DNA of 64,000 nt, taken from the NCBI GenBank assembly GCA_951813045.1, contig CATOTF010000002.1:2790001-2854000 (forward strand), in the 5' to 3' direction. Position 1 is the stretch's first letter; each line of letters opens with the position of its first letter. The position numbers and the translations under genes were made by a program. The DNA comes from an uncultured Rhizobiaceae bacterium. Its GTDB lineage: Bacteria > Pseudomonadota > Alphaproteobacteria > Rhizobiales > Rhizobiaceae. Shown piece after piece: positions 43,978-52,521 of this stretch. The notes beneath the pieces were generated by a model that ran no database searches, was not told the origin of the DNA, and saw nothing but the letters and a program-made list of their open reading frames with translations.

Positions 43978-44474
43978 AAATTTATTTCAACGAAGTAAGA
44001 TGCTCGCCGCATATAGGCAAGGCCGCTTGTTGCGTCCACGGAAAACCTGTTTTCAAAAACACTCCGCTGATCTGCTGCATCTACGAATTCTCAATTAGGG
44101 CCCAAATGCCACTCTTAAATATAACGAAACCATCAGCGTGGGCAACCGACATTCATTGATGATTGCAAGTTGGAAACCTTGAGCGAAACGTAATACCGCG
44201 ACAATCAAATAAATTCTCGGTCGTATTAGGATCAAACAAAAAATATTTCAGTAAAATACTTTGATTTACTGAATGAAATACTCTGAAATACGTATTTACC
44301 AAAAGTACATTCATATCACTATTTGGGCCCATTTTCGGCGGGATCGAGCCTCAATCGATTGGGACAGTGGATGCGCGAAAGGCACAAAGTCTTCGCCTTT
44401 TCGTTCAACGAATTGAAAAGACTAACTGATCTGCAGGGTATCTCCAGCCTGCAAACTGGAAAAGGACAAAGACC
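43978..44474. other. long AT-rich intergenic region with nested repeats
   Basis: 497 bases without a credible gene separate the divergent ABC-F and EF-hand genes. The right half is very AT-rich and carries clustered dyads around 44247-44299 (listed separately). No tRNA-like or rRNA-like sequence was recognised. The left half should carry the ABC-F promoter, and the right half the EF-hand promoter. Confidence 0.6.
44247..44299. repeat. cluster of dyads and direct repeats upstream of the EF-hand gene
   Basis: Inverted repeat TTCAGTAAA (44247-44255) / TTTACTGAA (44265-44273). Direct repeats GAAATAC at 44275-44281 and 44285-44291. A perfect 12-bp palindrome AAATACGTATTT lies at 44286-44297. The GTA/TAC-rich half sites recur through 53 bp, which suggests multiple sites for one regulator. 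The protein is unknown. Confidence 0.6.
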
Positions 44475-44699
44475 ATGAAAAAACTTATAGCAGCACTTTC
44501 ATTTGCAATCGTATCCACATTTGCTTGGGCAGAAGCTCCCGCATTTACACAAGCTGACACGAATGCGGATGGGATCGTCTCCATGGAAGAGGCAAAAACT
44601 GCCCTTCCCGATATGGAGGAGGCCAAAATCGTTGCAGCTGACGCCAACAATGACGGCGGCTTGTCCGAAGATGAATACACAGCACTAACTGCAGCTTAA
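44475..44699 (+). CDS. exported EF-hand calcium-binding protein
   Basis: The protein has 74 aa. The signal peptide is MKKLIAALSFAIVSTFAWAEA. Two EF-hand loops follow: DTNADGIVSMEE and DANNDGGLSEDE, each with Asp at 1, Asn/Asp at 3 and 5, Gly at 6 and Glu at 12. This is the calmodulin-like small periplasmic protein type common in alphaproteobacteria. It probably binds Ca2+ in the periplasm. GGACAAAGACC precedes the start. It is adjacent to, but convergent with, a type I secretion system; having a Sec signal, it is not likely that system's substrate. Confidence 0.88.
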   Translation: MKKLIAALSFAIVSTFAWAEAPAFTQADTNADGIVSMEEAKTALPDMEEAKIVAADANNDGGLSEDEYTALTAA

Positions 44700-44831
44700 T
44701 ACCCAACTCCCTTCGGCAGGCGCGTTTGTCCCCCTCAATACGCATGCCTGTCAGGGGCAGAATCTGCTTTCCGGACGAAGCGGGTTCAGGATCATCCGAT
44801 TGCGAGCCAACAAGCGGTCGGATGATCCATA

Positions 44832-46229
44832 TTATTTTGTTTCACGGAATGCTTTACCAAATGAATCTGTGATTGGTTGCAAGGCGTAGCTCATAAATAC
44901 CCTCGGGTCGGCGAGGGCAAATACCTGTGTCGCCATGCCCGCCTGAATGAGTTTAATCCCGGAGTTTTTATTGGCATCCGGCGTGAGTTGCGCCCGGGCC
45001 GTAAAAAACGTCTCACCCGTTGTCTGGTCAATTTCTGAATCTGCGGAAACATAACTTATCAGCCCATCAATGGGATCATATGTGCGGCTATTCAACGCCG
45101 TCACCATGATACGTGCTTTCTGACCCGCCTTAACACTCCCAATATCCGCTAATGCAACCCGAAATTCGGTTTCCAGGCTTGCGTCTCGTGGAACAATTTC
45201 TGCGATAATTGCACCGCGATCAATAACCCCGCCATTCGTATGGGCATCAAGTTTTACGATCGTACCTGATTGTGGGGCTCGAATTTCTGTTGATTCGACC
45301 GTCGTTCTTGCCGCTTCCAGCTGGTCGCTGATTTCCGCAAGCTCTGAAATCACATTGGTGAGTTCTTTTGCTCGGTTTTCGCGATCCCCCTCACTAAGCC
45401 GCGCAACATTGGCCTCACCTTCTTTGATTTGTTGGGTAAGCGAATCGATCTCCGCCTCAAGGTTTCCACCTGCAGTTATCTGTTCCAGGCGGCGTTTATC
45501 CAGGTCCCAAAGGCGGCTTTTTGCAACAAATCCTTGTTCGGCCAATGGACGGATCTTCCTGATTTCCATCTTTGTATAAGACAGCTGCTGTTTACCACCT
45601 GTAAGTTGGGTTTCAAGCCCTGCCTTTCGGTCTTTCAAGGCTTCAATCTGATATAACGCGGCATCCAGCTCAGCATTTAGGCGTTTACGGCCCGCATCCA
45701 ATTCATTGCGTTGCTCCACCATAACACTGTTATTTTCATCGTCCGCCACGAAGTTGGGCTCCGTTTGAGCGCCACGTAATTGAAATCCAGCGATGGATAT
45801 TGTTTCAGATCGGGTTAAGAGCGACCGCTCAGTTTGGTATCTCTTTTTCAGGGCATTCAGAGTATTCTGCCGCGCCAGCAAACGGGTGAGTTCCGCCTGT
45901 CCGCTGGATGCATCCAGCACAAGAAGCACTTGCCCTTTTTCAACAAAATCACCATCCGCAACCAGAATTTCTTTCACAACTCCACCGGCTCCATGTTGAA
46001 CCAACTTGTTCTTCCCCGACGATATTATTTTTCCTTCCGCAACAACCGCAGAGGAAATTGGAAACAATACTGACCATGCGAAGAATATTCCCAAAAACCC
46101 GAACACAAATACAGCGCCTCGTTTTACGATGCTGCTGCTGTCAGTCGGAACCTTTGATACCCAACCTGCTTGGTTAACAGAGGGCACTGGCTTTACATCC
46201 GTCGGTTGAAAAAATGATTTTAAGTTCAT
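44832..46229 (-). CDS. type I secretion periplasmic adaptor (HlyD/PrtE family)
   Basis: The protein has 465 aa. A short cytoplasmic head precedes one membrane helix (GAVFVFGFLGIFFAWSVLFPISSAVVA). A lipoyl half (AEGKIISSGKNKLVQHGAGGVVKEILVADGDFVEKGQVLLVLDA) and long coiled-coil hairpins (about residues 115-300) follow, then the second lipoyl half (VESTEIRAPQSGTIVKLDAHTNGGVI) and a beta-barrel end. It links the ABC exporter to an outer-membrane TolC. Its start overlaps the ABC stop by 4 bp (ATGA). Confidence 0.92.
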   Translation of the reverse strand: MNLKSFFQPTDVKPVPSVNQAGWVSKVPTDSSSIVKRGAVFVFGFLGIFFAWSVLFPISSAVVAEGKIISSGKNKLVQHGAGGVVKEILVADGDFVEKGQVLLVLDASSGQAELTRLLARQNTLNALKKRYQTERSLLTRSETISIAGFQLRGAQTEPNFVADDENNSVMVEQRNELDAGRKRLNAELDAALYQIEALKDRKAGLETQLTGGKQQLSYTKMEIRKIRPLAEQGFVAKSRLWDLDKRRLEQITAGGNLEAEIDSLTQQIKEGEANVARLSEGDRENRAKELTNVISELAEISDQLEAARTTVESTEIRAPQSGTIVKLDAHTNGGVIDRGAIIAEIVPRDASLETEFRVALADIGSVKAGQKARIMVTALNSRTYDPIDGLISYVSADSEIDQTTGETFFTARAQLTPDANKNSGIKLIQAGMATQVFALADPRVFMSYALQPITDSFGKAFRETK

Positions 46230-47968
46230 GCCACTTCTCCAGCCGGTTGTGCTGATACAGGCTTTGCCACCTGCTTTTCTGAAGGCGCCAATGCGGGCGC
46301 ATCGACTTTCATCCGTTTAGCTGATGTATGTTTGCTTTCCTTCGCATTTACAAAACTCTCAACACGACCGTCGCGGATCGTGAGAACATGATCTGAAATC
46401 TGCAGAACCGAACGGCGCTGGGTGACGATAATGACTGTCCTCCCGGCATCTCGGGCCCGGATCATCGCTTCCATTAGTCGGCTCTCCCCATCTGAATCCA
46501 GATGAGCATTTGGTTCATCAAGAATGAGAACTCGTGGGTTTGAATAGAGCGCACGGGCAAGTGCGACCCTTTGTTTCTGTCCCCCGGATAACATCACCTT
46601 GCCTGGGCCAATCTCAGTCATGTAACCATCGGGCAAAGCTGTAATCATGTCATGAATTCCAGCGGCCTGAGCCGCGGCAATCACTTTGTCTGGATTAGGG
46701 TTGACTTCAAGTCGCGCGATGTTTTCTGACAACGTTCCCGGGAACAGGGTGATTTCCTGACTAACATAACCCACCGCCTCGCCCCATTGATCTTCGGGCC
46801 ATTGCGAACGCGGCGCACCATCAAGTTGCACTGACCCAGCGTCCGGAGTTAACGCTCCCACCAAAGCTTTCGCCAAGGTCGATTTCCCGGCTCCAGATGG
46901 GCCGATAATCGCCATAATGTGGCCTGCCTCTAAAGAAAAGCTTACTTCATCGAGCAATGGTTTTGCGTTGACGCTTTGCGAAGGACTGTAACAAAGCCCC
47001 TCTGCGCTGATATGCCCAACAGGATCAGGTAATCGTACGGGCTCACCAATTTGATTGCTCTCATCGAGAAACGCCGTCAAATCCTCATGTGCTTTCCTGG
47101 CATGGGCAATGCGGTCCCAACCACCAATTACTTGTTCAAATGGCGCTAGTGCACGGCCGGAAATCATTGAGGCTGCAAAAATTACACCGCCCGATATTTC
47201 GCCACCGATGACCAAATATGCACCCCATGCCATAATCAATATTTGCAAAATTTTCCGCACTGATTTGGAAAGCCCATAATACATATTGGATTGACCGGCA
47301 GCATCATCACCCTTTTGCAGGGACGACCCCATGCGGTCTCCCCATCGCTCCATGATGTTGGGCAACAGTCCCATCGCGCGAATGTCCTCGGAGCGGACGA
47401 ATACTGCCTGGGCGAACGAGAATGCTTCCATATCCGCTTTTTTAGCATCTTGCGAGTTTTGAGCGGTTCGAACCTTGTTCAACACCGCAACGAGAACCAA
47501 TACCCCCAAGCCCACCAAAGTGATCAATCCAAGTGTCCAATGAAGAAGAAACATCAGTAGTATAAACACCGGTGCGAACGGCAAGTCGTAGAGACCAACC
47601 AGCGTACGGCTTGATATGAAAGTGCGAATTGTATTGAAATCGCGCAAGGTTTGTGCGGATTTTTGAGATCCACCATTCGCTTTAGAAAGCCGTTCAAACA
47701 ACAGATCTGATGTATCGACTGTAAATTGGGCGGCGGCACGTTGCGCCAACCGGCCGCGAATTGACTCTGCAACTCCGTAAAGAGCAATTCCTGCAGCAGC
47801 TATGAGTGTAATATACAGTAGCGTTTCCAACGAGTTGGATGCCAGGACACGGTCATAGACCTGCAGCATATGCAATGGAGGGATGATCATTAATATGTTG
47901 GTCGCAATCGAAAAAATCGCAATCCACTTAAAAGACAAGTTGCCCACGGCAATGCCCTCACTACGCAA
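46226..47968 (-). CDS. type I secretion ABC permease/ATPase (PrtD family)
   Basis: The protein has 580 aa. The N-terminal membrane domain has helices such as IFSIATNILMIIPPLHMLQVYDRVLAS, with no C39 peptidase or CLD domain before it, as in PrtD/AprD-type exporters. The ATPase half has Walker A GPSGAGKST, signature LSGGQKQRVALARAL and Walker B VLILDEPNAHLD. The extended tail after residue 540 is Ala/Lys/Pro-rich. It exports proteins with C-terminal secretion signals, often RTX. Neither an RTX protein nor TolC is in the window, so the cargo is encoded elsewhere. Confidence 0.93.
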   Translation of the reverse strand: MRSEGIAVGNLSFKWIAIFSIATNILMIIPPLHMLQVYDRVLASNSLETLLYITLIAAAGIALYGVAESIRGRLAQRAAAQFTVDTSDLLFERLSKANGGSQKSAQTLRDFNTIRTFISSRTLVGLYDLPFAPVFILLMFLLHWTLGLITLVGLGVLVLVAVLNKVRTAQNSQDAKKADMEAFSFAQAVFVRSEDIRAMGLLPNIMERWGDRMGSSLQKGDDAAGQSNMYYGLSKSVRKILQILIMAWGAYLVIGGEISGGVIFAASMISGRALAPFEQVIGGWDRIAHARKAHEDLTAFLDESNQIGEPVRLPDPVGHISAEGLCYSPSQSVNAKPLLDEVSFSLEAGHIMAIIGPSGAGKSTLAKALVGALTPDAGSVQLDGAPRSQWPEDQWGEAVGYVSQEITLFPGTLSENIARLEVNPNPDKVIAAAQAAGIHDMITALPDGYMTEIGPGKVMLSGGQKQRVALARALYSNPRVLILDEPNAHLDSDGESRLMEAMIRARDAGRTVIIVTQRRSVLQISDHVLTIRDGRVESFVNAKESKHTSAKRMKVDAPALAPSEKQVAKPVSAQPAGEVA

Positions 47969-48159
47969 TACTGATACAAATACTTGATTAAAATGCCATC
48001 AAATTCCTAACAAATTCTGCAACCAATCGAATAATACGCATTCCCTGCCCGGCTCGCAGATCAGAAAAATTTGCACCTGATCCCTGATCGCCGTAAGATT
48101 TCCGAATGTCATAGCCGGAACCAGGGTAAAGGTCCTGGCTCCTCAAAACGGAGACCGCC

Positions 48160-49923
48160 ATGAATATCCCAAAACACATAGCCACATCCATCCTTTTTCT
48201 ATCTGTAACGGCTTCCCCTGCCGCAATCGCGCAGCAAACCGCAGACAGTATTTCACCGGAGGCTGCAGTTGCTCTTGAAGCAAAAAAGCGAGGAGAAACG
48301 GTCAAATCGAACAAATGGATGGTCGCCGTGGCCAATCCGTTGGCTGCAAAAACCGCTGCTGACGTATTAAGAAACGGCGGTACCGCCGCCGATGCAGCAG
48401 TTGCAGCGCAGGCGATGTTGGGACTTGTGGAGCCACAGAGTTCCGGCCTGGGCGGCGGCGCCTTTCTCGTTTATCGAAATGGGAATACTGGAGAATTGAC
48501 GACCTTGGATGGGCGCGAGACGGCACCCGCCGCCGCCACACCAAAACTGTTTCAGGATGAAAAGGGCGAACCTTTAAAATTCTTCACAGCCGTCATTGGT
48601 GGTCGTTCAGTTGGGGTGCCCGGCACTCCAGCTCTCATGGAAGATATGCACAAGCGGTGGGGTAAAACCCCCTGGAAAAACTTGCTTCAACCGGCAATCG
48701 ATACCGCTACAAACGGATTTAAAGTTTCACCACGGCTTGCTGGACTAATTGCGTCAGGGGCTGAGCGACTTTCACAACATAATCCAACGAAAGACTACTT
48801 CCTCCCTGCTGGAAAACCTCTTCAAGCCGGTACAACCCTGAAAAATGAGCAATATGCACAAACATTGAGCGATATCGCGAAAAACGGAGCCAGCGCATTC
48901 TACACCGGCGCGATTGCCAACGCTGTGGTCAACACCGTTCAGGGGTTCACTGCAAATCCGGGTGTTATGTCGCTGGATGATTTGGCTGGATACAAAGTGA
49001 TCGAGCGCAAAGCGGTGTGCGGAGATTACCGTCAGTATCAGGTTTGCGGCATGGGCCCGCCATCATCCGGAGCATTGACTGTTGGGCAAATTCTTGGACT
49101 TCTGCAACCCTATGACCTGGCTAAACTCGGCCCTAAAAGCCCCGAAGCATGGCGATTAATAGGGGACGCTTCACGTCTCGCCTTCGCAGACAGGGGTCGC
49201 TATATGGCCGATTCCGATTTCGTAAAAATGCCAACGAAAGGACTGTTGAAACCGGGGTATCTAAAATCCCGATCCGCACTCCTCAATTCCAGCGCGGCCT
49301 TGGAAGAAGTATCGGCTGGCGAGCCGGAATGGGATGATGCGGAATTATGGGCGGATGATGAATCCATCGAACTGCCCTCAACTTCTCATTTTTCAATCGT
49401 CGATGGTCAGGGCAATATGGTTTCCATGACCACAACCATTGAGAATGGATTTGGGTCCCGTTTGATGACCAATGGCTTCCTGCTCAACAATGAATTGACC
49501 GACTTTTCCTTCCGGGATCAAAAAGACGGCAATCCGATTGCCAACCGCGTGGAGCCGGGTAAACGTCCACGATCTTCCATGTCTCCAACCATTGTAACGA
49601 AGGATGGAGAACCAGTACTCGTCATCGGGTCACCGGGAGGTAGCCGGATTATTGGTTACGTCGCCAAAACGATCATCGCTCATCTTGATTGGGGAATGGA
49701 TATTCAGCAAGCCATCTCAAGCCCGCATCTCGTCAACCGGTTTGGAAAATATGACCTCGAGGAAAACACATCTGCCGTCGAGCTAAAACCTGCGTTGGAA
49801 GCGTTGGGGTACGAAACTGAGATCCGGGGGTTAACCTCGGGCCTGCACGGAATCGCAATCTCAGCCAGCGGGTTGGAAGGTGGCGCAGATCACCGCCGCG
49901 AAGGAATTGTGTTAGGTGAATAG
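48160..49923 (+). CDS. ggt: gamma-glutamyltransferase, periplasmic
   Basis: The protein has 587 aa. The signal peptide is IATSILFLSVTASPAAIAQQ. N-terminal domain landmarks are AVANPLAAKTAADVLRNGGTAADAAVAAQAMLGLVEPQSSGLGGGAFLVY and LDGRETAP (Arg binding the gamma-glutamyl carboxylate). The autocleavage Thr is in LPSTSHFSIVDGQGNMVSMTTTIENGFGS, then PGKRPRSSMSPTIV. The proenzyme cleaves itself before that Thr, which then acts as nucleophile on glutathione or gamma-glutamyl amides. The gene is divergent from the secretion genes, alone, and followed by a hairpin. Confidence 0.95.
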   Translation: MNIPKHIATSILFLSVTASPAAIAQQTADSISPEAAVALEAKKRGETVKSNKWMVAVANPLAAKTAADVLRNGGTAADAAVAAQAMLGLVEPQSSGLGGGAFLVYRNGNTGELTTLDGRETAPAAATPKLFQDEKGEPLKFFTAVIGGRSVGVPGTPALMEDMHKRWGKTPWKNLLQPAIDTATNGFKVSPRLAGLIASGAERLSQHNPTKDYFLPAGKPLQAGTTLKNEQYAQTLSDIAKNGASAFYTGAIANAVVNTVQGFTANPGVMSLDDLAGYKVIERKAVCGDYRQYQVCGMGPPSSGALTVGQILGLLQPYDLAKLGPKSPEAWRLIGDASRLAFADRGRYMADSDFVKMPTKGLLKPGYLKSRSALLNSSAALEEVSAGEPEWDDAELWADDESIELPSTSHFSIVDGQGNMVSMTTTIENGFGSRLMTNGFLLNNELTDFSFRDQKDGNPIANRVEPGKRPRSSMSPTIVTKDGEPVLVIGSPGGSRIIGYVAKTIIAHLDWGMDIQQAISSPHLVNRFGKYDLEENTSAVELKPALEALGYETEIRGLTSGLHGIAISASGLEGGADHRREGIVLGE

Positions 49924-49940
49924 AGCCTGGAAGTACACTA

Positions 49941-49979
49941 AAGCGCGTTTCGTTTAATAGGAATTATTGAAACGCGTTT
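49941..49979. terminator. hairpin after ggt
   Basis: An 11-bp stem (49941-49951 with 49969-49979, one G-T pair) around CGCGTTTC/GAAACGCG with a 17-nt AT-rich loop, 18 bp after the ggt stop. The run after it is T-rich but broken (TTTGTACTCTTATTTT), so it is a probable but imperfect terminator. It also resembles a small dispersed palindrome; I saw no second copy in the window. Confidence 0.5.
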
Positions 49980-50041
49980 GTACTCTTATTTTATGCGGGT
50001 CTGTACCGCTGATTCGTGAGGACGAATAAGCGCGACACGCA

Positions 50042-50896
50042 TCATGCCGCCGAGAGACCGAGAATTTCCCGTGCCTGCGCTGGCGTTGCAACGGGCCGTT
50101 TATATTTATCACAAATATCGACAGCCCGTTTTACCAGCGCTCCATTGGACGGTGCCAATGCGTCTTTATTCAGTCGAACATTGTCTTCAAGACCGGTTCT
50201 CGCATGACCACCTCTCGAGATGGACCATTCATTGACGACAATCTGATTACGGCCAATACCGGCAGCACACCACTGGGAATCCGGCAAAAGCCGTTTCATG
50301 GTCTTCACATAATAATCAAAAACGTCCTCGTCCGCCGGCATTGCATTTTTCACCCCCATGACAAATTGCACGTAGGGTTCACCTGCCAAACGCCCATCGG
50401 CTTTCATCAATGCCGTTTGATGGATGTGGGATAGATCAAATGCCTCGATTTCCGGTTTGATTAAATTGTCAATCATCTCCGACGCCAACCAATTCACCAG
50501 GTCAGGGGAATTTTCGTAAACACGCGTTGGGAAATTATTCGACCCAACGGTGAGCGACGCCATGTCCGGTTTGAGAGATAACATTCCGCCCCGTTCGCGG
50601 CCGCGGCCTGATCGACCGCCAGTTGAAAACTGCATGATCATACCCGGGCAGTTTTTGGCAATGCCTTCCTGCAAAAGAGCAAATCTCTCCGGGTCACTCG
50701 TTGGAGTTTGATCATCATTGCGCACATGGGCGTGGCAAATGCTTGCACCCGCTTCAAATGCCTCATGACTTGATTCAATCTGCTCACTAATTGAGATTGG
50801 AACCGCCGGATTGTCAGCCTTGGTGGGTACAGAACCCGTAATGGCTACACATATGATACAAGGTTCCCTGGTCTCAATTGGTTCTGTTGTCATCAT
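50042..50896 (-). CDS. beta-keto acid cleavage enzyme (BKACE, 3-keto-5-aminohexanoate cleavage family)
   Basis: The protein has 284 aa. Family features are CVAITGSVPTKADNPAVPISISEQIESSHEAFEAGASICHAHVRND (zinc ligands in HAHVR), MIMQFSTGGRSGRGRERGGML, NNFPTRVYENSP and WCAAGIGRNQIVVNEWSISRGGHARTGLEDNV. BKACE enzymes condense a beta-keto acid with acetyl-CoA to give a CoA ester and acetoacetate. Substrate varies widely within the family; the lysine fermentation reaction is only the founding member. It starts 17 nt after gapR on the same strand. Confidence 0.92.
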   Translation of the reverse strand: MMTTEPIETREPCIICVAITGSVPTKADNPAVPISISEQIESSHEAFEAGASICHAHVRNDDQTPTSDPERFALLQEGIAKNCPGMIMQFSTGGRSGRGRERGGMLSLKPDMASLTVGSNNFPTRVYENSPDLVNWLASEMIDNLIKPEIEAFDLSHIHQTALMKADGRLAGEPYVQFVMGVKNAMPADEDVFDYYVKTMKRLLPDSQWCAAGIGRNQIVVNEWSISRGGHARTGLEDNVRLNKDALAPSNGALVKRAVDICDKYKRPVATPAQAREILGLSAA

Positions 50897-50913
50897 TCTA
50901 CGCCGGGTTTGAA

Positions 50914-51171
50914 TTAAGCCATGCCAAGTGCTGATTTATACAAATCTAACATGGCTTCCTCTTCTTCCCGCTCCGCTTCTTCTTTTTTCCTGAGACGAAT
51001 GATAGCGCGAAGAGCTTTGACATCAAAGCCTCGGGATTTGGCTTCGCCAAATAATTCTCTAATATCATCGGCGATTGCCTTTTTTTCCTCTTCCAGGCGT
51101 TCTGCGCGTTCTACAAACTGGCGCAGTTCATCTGCGGCAACGCTACTGCTTGGTGTTGATTCTTCAGACAT
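50914..51171 (-). CDS. gapR: GapR nucleoid-associated protein (DUF2312)
   Basis: The protein has 85 aa. [75 protein letters not shown] is a near-complete match in layout to GapR: a long N-terminal helix, a basic hinge and a C-terminal dimer helix. In Caulobacter, GapR binds overtwisted AT-rich DNA ahead of replication forks and RNA polymerase. This is a strong alphaproteobacterial marker. Unusual repeats lie just upstream (51195-51245). Confidence 0.95.
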   Translation of the reverse strand: MSEESTPSSSVAADELRQFVERAERLEEEKKAIADDIRELFGEAKSRGFDVKALRAIIRLRKKEEAEREEEEAMLDLYKSALGMA

Positions 51172-51194
51172 TTGTGTCCCTTCAAGAGAATTAG

Positions 51195-51245
51195 TTAGTT
51201 AAATGACCATCAATTAGTTAAATGACCATCAAGGAGTGATGGTCA
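51195..51245. repeat. 19-bp tandem duplication plus inverted copy upstream of gapR
   Basis: TTAGTTAAATGACCATCAA occurs twice without a gap (51195-51213 and 51214-51232). Directly after, TGATGGTCA (51237-51245) is the inverse of the TGACCATCA in each copy, giving a 9-bp stem with AGGAG loop against copy two or, alternatively, a longer loop against copy one. It lies 24-74 bp upstream of gapR. It may be an operator array, a switchable leader hairpin or a weak terminator of DUF1244. Confidence 0.85.
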
Positions 51246-51322
51246 GAATTAAGTTTCAATCGCGGAAATCACCACGACTTGCATTTTCGGGCAAGCTGAT
51301 AATCCATATTCCAACAGGCAAA

Positions 51323-51622
51323 TTATTTATGGCTATCTTCGAAAGCTGCTTTTTGTGCTTCCGTTGCTTCGGTTTGATATTTTTCGCGCCATTCATCAAA
51401 TGGCATTCCATAAATAATTTCGCGCGCATTACTTTTATCCAACTCGTATCCCCTCTCGTTGGCAGCTTCTTGATACCAGCGTGACAGGCAGTTTCGGCAA
51501 AATCCTGAGAGGTTCATCATATCAATATTTTGAACATCTGTACGCTTTCGCAGGTGCTCGACCAGTGTGCGAAATGCCGCCGCCTCAAGTTCGGTCTGTG
51601 TTTGCTTGTCCATATCACTCAT
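51323..51622 (-). CDS. DUF1244 family protein
   Basis: The protein has 99 aa from MSDMDKQTQTELEAAAF, chosen because AAAGGAAAG lies just upstream. VEHLRKRTDVQNIDMMNLSGFCRNCLSRWYQEAANERGYELDKSNAREIIYGMPFDEWREKYQ matches DUF1244, with conserved CRNC. The fold is helical. Function unknown. The start overlaps the N-formylglutamate amidohydrolase end by 8 bp. This pairing next to gapR and DUF1036-pyk is a recurring arrangement in Hyphomicrobiales, from memory. Confidence 0.92.
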   Translation of the reverse strand: MSDMDKQTQTELEAAAFRTLVEHLRKRTDVQNIDMMNLSGFCRNCLSRWYQEAANERGYELDKSNAREIIYGMPFDEWREKYQTEATEAQKAAFEDSHK

Positions 51623-52442
51623 TTCCACTTTCCTTTGTCCACTGTCCATGGCGATAGGTACCATCGGTTCTTGAACCATAATATCGTATTTCGTTCATGT
51701 CAGAACGGTTCATCGCCTTGTCGAGCAGCGGGGCCAAACGATTGACCCAGTCCCGAACCCCGACGTCATCTGCAATCAGGTCCTGTCGTACTTCCAATAA
51801 TGCCTGCGCCAGTCCGCGTTGCGTGGCATGTTTATACATAGTGTCATTCTTCAAAGCTCCGTCATAGGGCTCATTGTCGCCGATGCTCAACGTCCTGTCT
51901 TCACGTAATCGATCAATTAAAAACTGAGGAAGCCGGGGATCTGCATCCCACAGTATTGCTGCTTCCCATTGGCGCGGTATATCTTTCCAAACCGGAGTAA
52001 ACGAATGGACAGAAAAGATAATCGGTGGTCGACCGGCATCAAGGCACTGGTCGATCATATTTACAACTGCATTGTGATACGGCGTGTAAAATAGCTCTAT
52101 TCGGCTAATGATTTCGTCACGTGAGATCGGGTGATTTCCCGGAATAATTGTACCGTCAGAAAGCCTCATCACCAACGTTGGGTCATCCATCCCCCTGTTG
52201 GGGTCAATCAACAGTCTGGAAAAGCACGAGTAAACTGCGGGAATATTCAACTGATTTGCCAATCCCAATGTGAGCGCTTCAGCGCCGATATCATAGGCAA
52301 TGTGGCGTTGGAATTCAGCCCCATTCAGGCCCAATGTCCCATACTGCTCCGGTAATGTAGCGCGCGCGTGATCACAAAGCAGCACCATCCCTCGCGAGAC
52401 ATCGCCGTTTATGATTTCAAAGGGAGAAAATTCCGCAGTCAT
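51615..52442 (-). CDS. N-formylglutamate amidohydrolase family protein
   Basis: The protein has 275 aa. Family features are MVLLCDHARATLPEQYGTLGL, SRLLIDPNRGMDDPTLVMRLSDGTIIPGN, FSVHSFTPVWKDIPRQWEAAIL and LSIGDNEPYDGALKNDTMYKHATQRGLAQALLEVRQDLI. Zinc-dependent hydrolysis of an N-formyl or related amide is expected. No histidine-degradation genes are nearby, so the real substrate may not be formylglutamate. First gene of the minus-strand run DUF1244 - gapR - BKACE. Confidence 0.92.
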   Translation of the reverse strand: MTAEFSPFEIINGDVSRGMVLLCDHARATLPEQYGTLGLNGAEFQRHIAYDIGAEALTLGLANQLNIPAVYSCFSRLLIDPNRGMDDPTLVMRLSDGTIIPGNHPISRDEIISRIELFYTPYHNAVVNMIDQCLDAGRPPIIFSVHSFTPVWKDIPRQWEAAILWDADPRLPQFLIDRLREDRTLSIGDNEPYDGALKNDTMYKHATQRGLAQALLEVRQDLIADDVGVRDWVNRLAPLLDKAMNRSDMNEIRYYGSRTDGTYRHGQWTKESGNE

Positions 52443-52521
52443 ATCGGCTTATTGTCACAAGGGTCGACTTGCTTCAATGGTTTAAGTCCAATTCAAAAGG
52501 AATATGACCGGCTCCCATTAA

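Noticed and set aside
44041-44054. GAAAAC-CT-GTTTTC as a terminator of an unseen gene
   Set aside because: The loop of two bases is too small and no gene ends there.
44475-44699. EF-hand protein as cargo of the neighbouring type I secretion system
   Set aside because: It has a clear N-terminal Sec signal peptide and no C-terminal RTX repeats, and it is transcribed convergently.
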